Assembly (NCBI GenBank): GCA_964525675.1
Contig: CAZGJW010000065.1
Coordinates: 1 to 14,464 of the forward strand
Direction: 5' to 3'
Source of the DNA: CAYSRJ01 sp964525675
GTDB taxonomy: Bacteria > Spirochaetota > B62-G9 > DRHN01
Length of the DNA: 14,464 nt
The notes beneath the pieces are model-generated. The model worked only from the letters and a program-made list of their open reading frames with translations. It was not told the origin of the DNA and did no database searches. This document shows, in pieces, positions 1 to 6,321 of the stretch. Each line of letters starts with the position of its first letter. The first letter of the stretch is position 1. Made by a program: the position numbers and the translations under genes.

Positions 1-2
1 CC

Positions 3-596
3 CCTGCATTTGGGGCCATTGAATGCAGCATTCATCACATTGTATACAATCAAATCTGGAGAAGCTACGGGCTCCCGATAAACAATGCAATAATCGGCAG
101 TTCAAAGCAATCGGATTTTCAAAACGGTTATGAAGAATCTATGTCATGCCTGTTAGATGCGATATCAGGTGTGAATGTTACGCTTTTACACGGGGGGATA
201 AGCCAGGAGCTGACTGCACACCCGGTGCAGGCAATCCTGGATGATGATATCGCAGGGATGATAGGCCGTGTGATGGAGGGCGCAGAGGTAAATGAAGAGA
301 CTCTCGCAATCGATTTGATAAAAGAGATTGGCCCTATTCCCGGATTTTATCTCAATTCCGAGCACACGAGAAAATGGTGGAAGAAGGAACAGTTTATTCC
401 AAAAGTGGCCGATCGATCGACCTATCCGGAATGGTTAAAATCAGGGAAAAAGAGCTGTCTGGACAATGCAAAAGATAAAATGCAGGAAATACTGAAGAGC
501 CATGAGCCGGCTCCCCTGTCGGCACGGCAGGACGAAGATATAGAAAAAATCCTTGACGAAGCCAGAAAATACTACAAGAAGAAAGGGTTGATGTAA
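3..596 (+). CDS. Trimethylamine methyltransferase (MttB) family protein, 3' part
   Basis: This is the C-terminal 197 residues of an MttB-superfamily corrinoid methyltransferase; the reading frame is open to the window edge, so the 5' part is missing. The visible segment runs from PAFGAIECS through a GYEESMSCLLDAISG stretch and VTLLHGGISQELT to a hydrophilic tail ending in YYKKKGLM, as in the end of the TIM-barrel of this family. Members move a methyl group from a quaternary amine or methylamine to a cobalamin protein. Some carry pyrrolysine (in-frame TAG) and many do not; no in-frame TAG occurs in this part, and an upstream one cannot be excluded. Substrate is unknown: most bacterial homologues are not true TMA enzymes. 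The next gene, thrS, has its own promoter, so the two are probably separate units. Confidence 0.85.
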   Translation, partial: PAFGAIECSIHHIVYNQIWRSYGLPINNAIIGSSKQSDFQNGYEESMSCLLDAISGVNVTLLHGGISQELTAHPVQAILDDDIAGMIGRVMEGAEVNEETLAIDLIKEIGPIPGFYLNSEHTRKWWKKEQFIPKVADRSTYPEWLKSGKKSCLDNAKDKMQEILKSHEPAPLSARQDEDIEKILDEARKYYKKKGLM

Positions 597-718
597 TAGA
601 ATGACGCTTGACGGCGGCATTATCAAAACGCAAAGCGGTCGTTTAACAGAAACAATAGCTGAATATAACAAATTGATCGGTTTTTTAATGGTCTGAAAAA
701 CTGAATGCCAAAAAAGCG

Positions 719-747
719 TTGAAACTGGGGAGGCTTTTCAATATATT
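719..747 (+). promoter_or_regulatory. Promoter of thrS
   Basis: TTGAAA (719-724) and TATATT (742-747) are separated by 17 bases, close to the sigma-70 consensus. A start near 754 would give a leader of only about 43 bases before the thrS start codon, which leaves no room for a T-box or an elaborate translational operator. Confidence 0.65.
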
Positions 748-796
748 TGTGTAATCACGAGATAATGGATACAGAGTGCTGAACAGGGGAAAAATT

Positions 797-2704
797 GTGG
801 AAATGGTCACCTTGGAAATAAAGGGTAAAAAAATAGATATTGAGAAGGGTGATAGTATTACTTCGGTTATCGACAGACTCGATCCGAAAGGCAGGGATCA
901 AATCGTTGGGGTACTGATTGATGACAACTTTCATGACTTCCATACCCCCATCACATCACCAGGTAAAGTTGAGTTCGTAACCGTTCAGTCGAAGCAGGGT
1001 CTCGATGCTCTCAGGCACAGCACCTCTCATGTGCTTGCCGGGGCGGTGCGCCATCTCTTTCCCGGTGTCAAGCTTGCAATCGGACCGGCGATTAAGAACG
1101 GGTACTACTACGATTTTGATTTTCCCGAGCCGATAACAGCCCAGGATATCGAGAAAATTGAAAAAGAGATGGCAAAAATCATCGAGGAGGACCAGCGGTT
1201 TAAACGGATTGCAAAAAACCGTGATGAGGCGATAGAGTACTTCACCGAACTGAATGAACCGTACAAGGTCGAACTGATCAGAGACCTTGATAAAGAAGCG
1301 GAGATATCCTTTTACCAGAACGGTGATTTCGTCGACCTGTGTCGTGGTCCGCATTTACCTTCTACGGGATATATCAAAGCCTTCAAGTTATTGAACCTTG
1401 CCGGTGCCTACTGGAGGGGAGACGAACGAAACCCGATGCTCACCAGAATTTACGGTACCGCATTTTATGACGGGAAAGAGCTTCGATCCTATCTGAAACA
1501 GATCGAGGAGGCGAAGAAGAGAGATCACCGCAAGCTGGGAAAAGAACTCGAATTGTTTTCATTGCATGAAGAAGGACCGGGATTTGTCTTCTGGCTGCCC
1601 CACGGCATAATCGTAAGGAATGGTCTGCTCGATTTCTGGAGGGAAGAGCACAGAAAGGCCGGATACGTAGAGGTTTCAACCCCCATACTCCTGCGAAAAG
1701 AGCTATGGGTACGTTCCGGTCACTGGGATAATTATAAGGAGAATATGTATATTACGGAGATAGACGAAAATCCTTTTGCGATCAAGCCGATGAACTGCCC
1801 CGGTGGAATGCTGATATACGGGGAAAAGATACATTCATACAGGGATTTCCCTATGAGGGTTGCGGAAGTCGGGCTCGTGCACCGGCATGAAAAATCCGGT
1901 GTTTTGCAGGGGCTGTTCAGGGTACGGAGTTTTACACAGGATGATGCGCATATTTTTCTTCTTCCGTCACAGATCGAGGCCGAAATACTGAACGTGATAC
2001 AGCTTACCGACCGGATCTACTCGGTATTCGGATTCGATTACTACCTTGAGTTGTCGACCAGGCCGGAAAAATCCATCGGAACCGATGAACAGTGGCAGCT
2101 TGCAACCGAAGGGCTTGAAAATGCCCTAAAAAAAAGTGGGAAAAAGTACAGCGTGAGCCCGGGAGAGGGCGCGTTTTACGGCCCGAAAATCGACTTTCAT
2201 CTCGAGGATTGTCTTGGAAGGCTTCATCAGTGCGCAACAATTCAACTCGATATGGCGTTTCCCGAGAGGTTCGATCTGACCTATATAAACAGTGAGGGCA
2301 AGGAGGAACGGCCCGTTGTCGTGCACAGAACGGTTCTTGGAAGTATCGAGCGTTTTATCGGAATTTTAATAGAGCATTACGCAGGACGGTTTCCACTGTG
2401 GCTCGCTCCTGTACAGGTCGCCGTACTCTCGATAACCGACGCACATGCCGGCAGGGTGGAAGAAATGGTCGATATGCTGTTTCAAGAAGGTTTTCGGGTC
2501 ATAGCTGACACACGCAATGAAAAGCTTGGATACAAGATGCGTGAGGCTGAGGTGAAGAAAATTCCGTATATCGCCGTTATCGGAGATAAAGAACTTGAAA
2601 ATGACACCCTGTCGATACGGCATGGGGGTGGAAAGAATATCGACAGTTTAAAACCTGAGAGTTTTCTTGCATTGCTGAAAGAGGAAGAGTGTTCGAGGAA
2701 GTGA
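797..2704 (+). CDS. thrS: Threonyl-tRNA synthetase
   Basis: This cytosolic class II synthetase charges tRNA-Thr. Counted from the GTG at 797 it has 635 residues, near the usual 640. An N-terminal TGS domain (about 1-62) is followed by the editing domain with HSTSH (His74, His78) and YYYDFD, then the catalytic core and a C-terminal anticodon-binding domain starting near WLAPVQV. The zinc ligands are visible: Cys334 in MNCPGG, His385 in DDAHIF and His510 in VVHRTVLGS; the first two carry the same numbers as in E. coli, which supports the 797 start. Motif 2 lies in VGLVHRHEKSG and motif 3 in GSIERFIGILIEHYAGRFP. GTG 797 has AGGGGA six bases upstream; GTG 776 and ATG 803 are alternatives. The frame is intact. 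Confidence 0.97.
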   Translation: MEMVTLEIKGKKIDIEKGDSITSVIDRLDPKGRDQIVGVLIDDNFHDFHTPITSPGKVEFVTVQSKQGLDALRHSTSHVLAGAVRHLFPGVKLAIGPAIKNGYYYDFDFPEPITAQDIEKIEKEMAKIIEEDQRFKRIAKNRDEAIEYFTELNEPYKVELIRDLDKEAEISFYQNGDFVDLCRGPHLPSTGYIKAFKLLNLAGAYWRGDERNPMLTRIYGTAFYDGKELRSYLKQIEEAKKRDHRKLGKELELFSLHEEGPGFVFWLPHGIIVRNGLLDFWREEHRKAGYVEVSTPILLRKELWVRSGHWDNYKENMYITEIDENPFAIKPMNCPGGMLIYGEKIHSYRDFPMRVAEVGLVHRHEKSGVLQGLFRVRSFTQDDAHIFLLPSQIEAEILNVIQLTDRIYSVFGFDYYLELSTRPEKSIGTDEQWQLATEGLENALKKSGKKYSVSPGEGAFYGPKIDFHLEDCLGRLHQCATIQLDMAFPERFDLTYINSEGKEERPVVVHRTVLGSIERFIGILIEHYAGRFPLWLAPVQVAVLSITDAHAGRVEEMVDMLFQEGFRVIADTRNEKLGYKMREAEVKKIPYIAVIGDKELENDTLSIRHGGGKNIDSLKPESFLALLKEEECSRK

Positions 2705-2775
2705 CCCCTGATCACGGAAATGGTGTAGATGCTGGAAAACATCGCAGCGTTAATACCTCGGCATTAATAAATAAC

Positions 2776-2803
2776 TTGATTTTTGCGTAAATTTTTGTAT
2801 TAT
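2776..2803 (+). promoter_or_regulatory. Promoter of the infC-rpmI-rplT unit
   Basis: TTGATT (2776-2781) and TATTAT (2798-2803) are spaced by 16 bases in the AT-rich gap after thrS. Transcription starting near 2810 would give a leader of about 115 bases before infC. No convincing terminator separates thrS from this promoter, so some read-through from thrS is possible. Confidence 0.5.
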
Positions 2804-2816
2804 TGTTTGAATATTA

Positions 2817-2858
2817 GGTGCTATTTTAGACGGGAGAGCAGCCGCACGGAAAAGCACC
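2817..2858 (+). promoter_or_regulatory. Stem-loop in the infC leader
   Basis: GGTGCT (2817-2822) is complementary to AGCACC (2853-2858), giving a 6-bp stem around a 30-base loop within the expected infC leader. In Firmicutes an L20-binding leader precedes infC; whether this structure plays that role here is inference, since the stem is short and no pseudoknot partner was identified. Confidence 0.3.
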
Positions 2859-2925
2859 ATGGGAAAAACAAAAAATTTTCCAGTGAAGTACGCAATAAAA
2901 TACGCTGAAGAGAAGAGGTGAAATT

Positions 2926-3438
2926 ATTAATAAACAGCCGAGAATAAATGATGAGATAAGGGCTAAAGAGGTCCGCCTCATCGATTCTGACGGTAACCAA
3001 CTTGGGATAGTTGAACTGAATAAGGCTCGGGGAGCGGCCAACTCAAAAAATCTCGATCTTGTTGAGGTTTCTCCCGGGGCAAATCCTCCGGTATGTAAGA
3101 TACTAGATTATGGCAAGTATCGCTTTGAGCAGTCTAAAAAAATCAAAGAGTCCAAGAAAAAGCAAAAGGTGATTCTTACCAAAGAAATGAGGTTGCGACC
3201 CAAGATTGAGGAGCATGATTACCAGACGAAGTTACGGCAGACAATCGGATTTATTAAAAAAGGATTCAAAGTAAAGGTTACTCTCAGATTCAAAGGAAGA
3301 GAGATGGCGCATACCGATCTGGGGCGTGAGATCATCAATAGGATGATTGAGGATGTAAGTGAGTTTGGGAGCGTTGAAAGCAAACCCAAATTTGAGGGAA
3401 GGGTTATTGTGACATTGCTTGTCCCCAAATCGAAGTAA
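2926..3438 (+). CDS. infC: Translation initiation factor IF-3 (ATT start)
   Basis: IF-3 binds the 30S subunit and checks start-codon and initiator-tRNA pairing. The N-terminal domain reads INKQPRINDEIRAKEVRLI..., then comes the lysine-rich linker (FEQSKKIKESKKKQK) and a C-terminal domain ending VIVTLLVPKSK; total about 170 residues, the usual size. There is no ATG, GTG or TTG at the expected N-terminus. Instead two consecutive ATT codons (2923 and 2926) follow AGAGGTGA; the second has the better spacing, about seven bases from AGAGG. An AUU start is the classic device by which IF-3 represses its own translation. An ATG-only reading would begin inside the C-terminal domain at 3169 or later and lose the whole N-terminal domain. 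Confidence 0.94.
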   Translation: MNKQPRINDEIRAKEVRLIDSDGNQLGIVELNKARGAANSKNLDLVEVSPGANPPVCKILDYGKYRFEQSKKIKESKKKQKVILTKEMRLRPKIEEHDYQTKLRQTIGFIKKGFKVKVTLRFKGREMAHTDLGREIINRMIEDVSEFGSVESKPKFEGRVIVTLLVPKSK

Positions 3439-3536
3439 CATTCAACACTTCAACAGCCTTCCGAAAGTTCTTGATTCTCAGAAAAGTTATACAAAGCCCT
3501 TACGTGTACTGAATACTTAAAGAAACGGGGATTTCA

Positions 3537-3734
3537 ATGCCAAAATTGAAAACAAATAAAGGCGCAGCTAAAAGGTTCAAAGTAACTGAAAGCGGGCTGA
3601 TAAAAAGAAAAAAGGCGTATAAAAGCCACATATTAACCAAGAAGAGTGCGAAACGAATCAGACATTTGAGAAAACCGGGTTTCGTCACCAGCGGTGAGAA
3701 AAAAACGGTTAAAAAAATGCTTCCCTATGCATGA
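3537..3734 (+). CDS. rpmI: 50S ribosomal protein L35
   Basis: This 65-residue basic protein matches the full L35 length and pattern: MPKLKTNKGAAKRFKVT at the start, HILTKKSAKRIRHLRK in the middle and a terminal KKMLPYA. L35 is a small protein of the large ribosomal subunit. It lies 98 bases after infC and 115 bases before rplT, in the conserved infC-rpmI-rplT order. A weak purine-rich site (ACGGGGA) lies about six bases before the ATG. Confidence 0.97.
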   Translation: MPKLKTNKGAAKRFKVTESGLIKRKKAYKSHILTKKSAKRIRHLRKPGFVTSGEKKTVKKMLPYA

Positions 3735-3849
3735 TCCCGATATATCATGCTAATAAAAAATACGCACCGGGTCAGCGATGGTCTACAGAAGTGCCTCGGG
3801 GTGCAGGGATAATAAAGCATCACAACGATAATAGAAGTGGAGAAACGAG

Positions 3850-4203
3850 ATGCCAAGAGCAGTATCAGGACAGGTAAAGCACAAGAGAACAAAAAAAATA
3901 CTTAAAAACGCCAAGGGATATCGCGGCGCAAGAAGCAAGCTGTACAGAACCGCAAGAGAAGCGGTAATGAAATCCGGCCAATATGCGTATAGAGATAGAA
4001 AAGCCAGGAAAAGGGATTTCAGAAAATTATGGATAGCGCGAATAAATGCACGGTCACGGCAGTCAGGATTATCATACAGCGCCTTTATTTACGGCCTTGG
4101 ACAAGCTGGAATCACAATAAACAGAAAATACCTCAGTGATATCGCGGTCAGTGACGACGCTACGTTTGAAAAACTTGCTGGGCTTGCAAAGGCAAAAAAG
4201 TAG
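3850..4203 (+). CDS. rplT: 50S ribosomal protein L20
   Basis: This 117-residue protein is full length. The strongly basic N-terminal extension (MPRAVSGQVKHKRTKK..GYRGARSKLYRTAREAV) threads into 23S rRNA, and the globular part contains RDFRKLWIARINA and YSAFIYGLGQAGITINRK. L20 is needed for early 50S assembly and in several bacteria also represses its own operon by binding the mRNA. GTGGAG lies about nine bases before the ATG. In many bacteria pheST follows; here the next genes are a coiled-coil protein and zapA. Confidence 0.97.
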   Translation: MPRAVSGQVKHKRTKKILKNAKGYRGARSKLYRTAREAVMKSGQYAYRDRKARKRDFRKLWIARINARSRQSGLSYSAFIYGLGQAGITINRKYLSDIAVSDDATFEKLAGLAKAKK

Positions 4204-4345
4204 GCACGGTCTTTTCTTTGAAATTATGCAGGTACGTAAAAATACGCAACCAATGATTTTTAGTGTAACAGAATCAATGCTAAACTTTTTCTTCGATCAA
4301 CGATTCCTCTTTAACTATTTAACTACAAAATAATGGGGTGCGACA

Positions 4346-5014
4346 ATGGAAGAGAATCAATTAAAAATTCTCGAAGAAAGAATCAACAATGCAATTTCCT
4401 TTATTGAAAGTATGAAATCGAGGGAAAAAGCACTGGTTGAGGAGAAACAAAGTCTTGAGACGAAGACCGCTGAGCTTGAAGAAGCTGTAGAAGACAGAGA
4501 TCTAAAGATTGAAGCGCTGCAGGAGAATCAGCTGTTTCTTAAAAATAAAATAGAAGCAATTCTCGATAAACTGGAAGCGCTTGCGGGACTGGAGGGATAT
4601 GATGATACAACCTCCGAAAAAACACAATCGAAAAGGGCATATGGAGATAAATCATCAGATGAGCAGGAAACGGTGAATGCAGAAGAAGAAAACGAGGAAG
4701 AAACAAGTCGGGCTATAGAGCAGGATACTGAAGAAGAGACCCGCAATACGGGTGAAATCATCATTGAAGAGAATTTGGTTGACTTGAGGACCGACAGTGC
4801 TGAACAGTCGGATACAACAGTAGATGAAAGCCCCGGCTTACCGGATGAAAATAAAGCTGATGCTCGGAAAGATGGAAAAATCCTAGGGGGAAAGGACTCT
4901 GAAACGGAAAATAGCCTGTTCAACCAGGATGAGGATACAAAGGCTGACAATCAGTCAGAAGGGGAAGACGGAAAACTCTCAACGGATTACAATAATCCCT
5001 TTATAGAAACATAA
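4346..5014 (+). CDS. ZapB-like coiled-coil protein with long acidic tail
   Basis: Residues about 1-75 form a long heptad-type coiled coil (KILEERINNAISFIESM.., EEKQSLETKTAELEEAV.., LKNKIEAILDKLEALAGLEG), like small division-associated coiled-coil proteins such as ZapB. Residues about 80-222 are low-complexity and strongly acidic, rich in Glu, Asp, Ser, Thr and Asn, and are probably disordered. ZapB itself is only about 80 residues, so the tail is unusual. No membrane segment or signal peptide is visible. The gene lies 33 bases before zapA on the same strand; that pairing is the main reason to suggest a role in division-ring assembly. The ATG follows GGGGTG by about four bases. The assignment to the ZapB type rests on architecture and context, not on a clear motif. 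Confidence 0.7.
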   Translation: MEENQLKILEERINNAISFIESMKSREKALVEEKQSLETKTAELEEAVEDRDLKIEALQENQLFLKNKIEAILDKLEALAGLEGYDDTTSEKTQSKRAYGDKSSDEQETVNAEEENEEETSRAIEQDTEEETRNTGEIIIEENLVDLRTDSAEQSDTTVDESPGLPDENKADARKDGKILGGKDSETENSLFNQDEDTKADNQSEGEDGKLSTDYNNPFIET

Positions 5015-5047
5015 AACGACATAAAAAACTGGAACGCCGGCACAACC

Positions 5048-5335
5048 ATGGGTGAAGAGTACATCACATTTCAGGTTTTGAACGAGCGTTTTACTATCAA
5101 AACGGATGTGGAAGAAGAGTACCTGCTGAGCCTTGCGGACTACCTTGAAAAAAAGATACAGGCTATCAAGGAGAAAATCCCCACACTCTCGAATATTAAG
5201 GCAGTTATTTTTGCGGCAATTGATATAATCGACGAGCTAAATAAAGAGAAGAAAAAAAAGTTCGGTGAGGATGCGGTACGAATACTAAGCGATTTGTCCG
5301 ATTCGCTTGCCGCGGTGATTGAAGAACAGGAATGA
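5048..5335 (+). CDS. zapA: Cell division protein ZapA
   Basis: This 95-residue protein has the ZapA layout: a short beta-rich head (YITFQVLNERFTIKTDVEEEYLLSLADYLEKKI), a helix with the typical PTLSNIKAVIFAAIDIIDELNKEKKKK, and a C-terminal coiled coil ending AAVIEEQE. ZapA bundles FtsZ protofilaments at midcell and in enterobacteria recruits ZapB. Its gene follows the ZapB-like coiled-coil gene and precedes a tRNA gene with its own promoter. The ribosome binding site before the ATG is weak, so it may be translated partly by coupling. Confidence 0.9.
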   Translation: MGEEYITFQVLNERFTIKTDVEEEYLLSLADYLEKKIQAIKEKIPTLSNIKAVIFAAIDIIDELNKEKKKKFGEDAVRILSDLSDSLAAVIEEQE

Positions 5336-5369
5336 CACAGTATAACAGATGTCATATTCCCATATTTTA

Positions 5370-5398
5370 TTGAATCGGGCACTCGTCCATAGTATATT
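5370..5398 (+). promoter_or_regulatory. Promoter of tRNA-Ile2
   Basis: TTGAAT (5370-5375) and TATATT (5393-5398) are 17 bases apart, and the mature tRNA begins 13 bases after the -10 box. This is a strong, close-set arrangement typical for a singly transcribed tRNA. Confidence 0.7.
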
Positions 5399-5410
5399 AC
5401 GTGTACAAGC

Positions 5411-5484
5411 GGGCCCATAGCTCAGTTGGTCAGAGCAGCTGACTCATAATCAGCGGGTCGTAGGTTCGAGTCCTACTGGGCCCA
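5411..5484 (+). tRNA. tRNA-Ile2 (anticodon CAT, lysidine type)
   Basis: A complete cloverleaf is present. Acceptor strands GGGCCCA (5411-5417) and TGGGCCC (5477-5483) pair perfectly, with discriminator A at 5484. The anticodon stem GCTGA/TCAGC closes the loop CTCATAA, anticodon CAT. The T stem GTAGG/CCTAC closes TTCGAGT. CCA is not encoded. The anticodon loop and the adjacent G/C pairs match E. coli tRNA-Ile2 (ileX) rather than elongator or initiator tRNA-Met, so the anticodon C is expected to become lysidine through TilS and the tRNA to read AUA. The 3' half serves as the integration site for the island to the right. Confidence 0.92.
5430..5484. other. Island attachment site (attL) in the tRNA 3' half
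   Basis: The remnant recombinase on the minus strand reads straight into the tRNA and stops at TGA (complement of 5430-5432), so its last residues (GPSRTRTYDPLIMSQLL) are antisense tRNA sequence. Integration at tRNA 3' ends by tyrosine recombinases is well known. No second copy of the T arm plus acceptor sequence was seen in the window, so attR must lie beyond 14464 or be lost. The exact crossover points are not determined. Confidence 0.7.
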
Positions 5485-5906
5485 GAATTTTTAAGACCTA
5501 ACTCATTGCCATCAAATGGGTTAAGCCTTTTGTGTTCAATGGTTTGTTCAATGTATAGTCGATCTAAAGATTCAAGAGTATTCTCAAGCTGATTTGGTAG
5601 CAGATGACGATATATATCAACCGTCGTTCTATATGAAGCATGACGTAATAATTTCTGAACATCTGGTACCGATGTACGAAGGTTTGGCTTTGCGTATACT
5701 TCCAGGTATTGGTTTATAAAATCTTTTACTTTAATATTATTTGGTTTTGCAGCATCTTGATTGTGGATTTTATTGAGTGCTTTAGCACGAGCTTTTACTG
5801 CTTCTTCAGCCGTATCAAAACCTTTACTCCATATCTGCTTGCCATGAGGATAAATGTAATAAAACCATTTATTCCGTTTTTTTATTACCCCTTTGTATTT
5901 TGGCAT
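5430..5906 (-). pseudogene. Tyrosine recombinase (integrase) with deleted catalytic core
   Basis: The start is the ATG at 5906 (MPKYKGVIKKRNKWFYY); the frame remains open upstream to 6011 but that part is antisense to another gene. Residues about 1-85 resemble the arm-type DNA-binding domain plus the beginning of the core-binding domain (VKDFINQYLEVYAKPNLRTS). The sequence then jumps directly to the C-terminal end of a phage-type integrase, VQKLLRHASYRTTVDIYRHLLP, which contains the late His and the nucleophilic Tyr. The first Arg and the HxxR motif, roughly 200 residues of the family, are absent, but the frame is preserved. The protein cannot catalyse recombination. The last codons overlap tRNA-Ile2 in antisense. 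It could still be made as a small DNA-binding protein. Confidence 0.8.
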
Positions 5907-5926
5907 TGATAATCTTATATCACTAA

Positions 5927-6181
5927 ATACGTAATGCTGGTACTCTACGTAATTATGAAAGCGGAAATTACCTGCCCTCAGTAAAGACTTTAATAGAAAT
6001 AATTGAAGCACTGCAGGTTAATCCCGATTATATGCTTAGTCCATTAATCGGGATTACCTTAGATGATGAATTAAATAAGATAATTGAAAAAATAAAGCTT
6101 ATATATGAGAACGAAGAAGATAGAGAAGCAATTAAAATCCTCATTAAGCGATATAAAATACCTGAAAGAGGGAAAAATTAG
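5927..6181 (+). pseudogene. XRE-family helix-turn-helix regulator, C-terminal remnant
   Basis: The frame is open from 5927 (after TAA at 5924) to TAG at 6179-6181 and has no usable start codon near its beginning. It reads AGTLRNYESGNYLPSVKTL then IEIIEALQVNPDYMLSP, the recognition-helix end and following helices of a Cro/C1-type HTH domain, then about 40 further residues ending in IPERGKN. The N-terminal helices are missing, so the gene was cut at about 5925, only some 20 bases from the start of the integrase remnant on the other strand. A regulator divergent from an integrase is a usual arrangement in integrated elements, which suggests that both are relics of the same founding element. Confidence 0.7.
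6019..6056. repeat. Perfect 12-bp inverted repeat
   Basis: TAATCCCGATTA (6019-6030) and TAATCGGGATTA (6045-6056) are exact reverse complements around a 14-base loop. They lie inside the XRE remnant reading frame. There is no T-run, so a terminator is unlikely; it may be an operator-like palindrome or simply a hairpin in coding sequence. Confidence 0.6.
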
Positions 6182-6321
6182 TCTAAAATATATCTCGGTT
6201 TCATCAACGCGCACCCCTTGTGGATAGGTGCACTAAATATTTCATTATTTACATAACATTTGCTTTTATCCTTCCGTGAGATAAAATAATCTTTATTATA
6301 AAACAATTTATCAATTGCCCG
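6182..6321. other. Junction region without recognised gene
   Basis: No recognised gene was found between the XRE remnant and the cyclase. An ATG-initiated minus-strand frame of 67 codons spans 6178-6381 but shows no recognisable domain and overlaps the start of the cyclase. The direct repeat TTATCAATTG occurs at 6308-6317 and again at 6375-6384, bracketing the non-homologous beginning of the cyclase frame. Confidence 0.4.

Noticed and set aside
719..797. T-box riboswitch before thrS
   Set aside because: The promoter leaves a leader of only about 43 bases, too short for a T-box.
4136..4333. 65-codon frame overlapping the end of rplT
   Set aside because: It begins inside rplT in another frame and continues into AT-rich spacer without any recognisable feature.
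5430..6011. Longer integrase start (193 codons)
   Set aside because: The extra N-terminal 35 codons are antisense to the XRE remnant and the family start MPKYKG lies at 5906.
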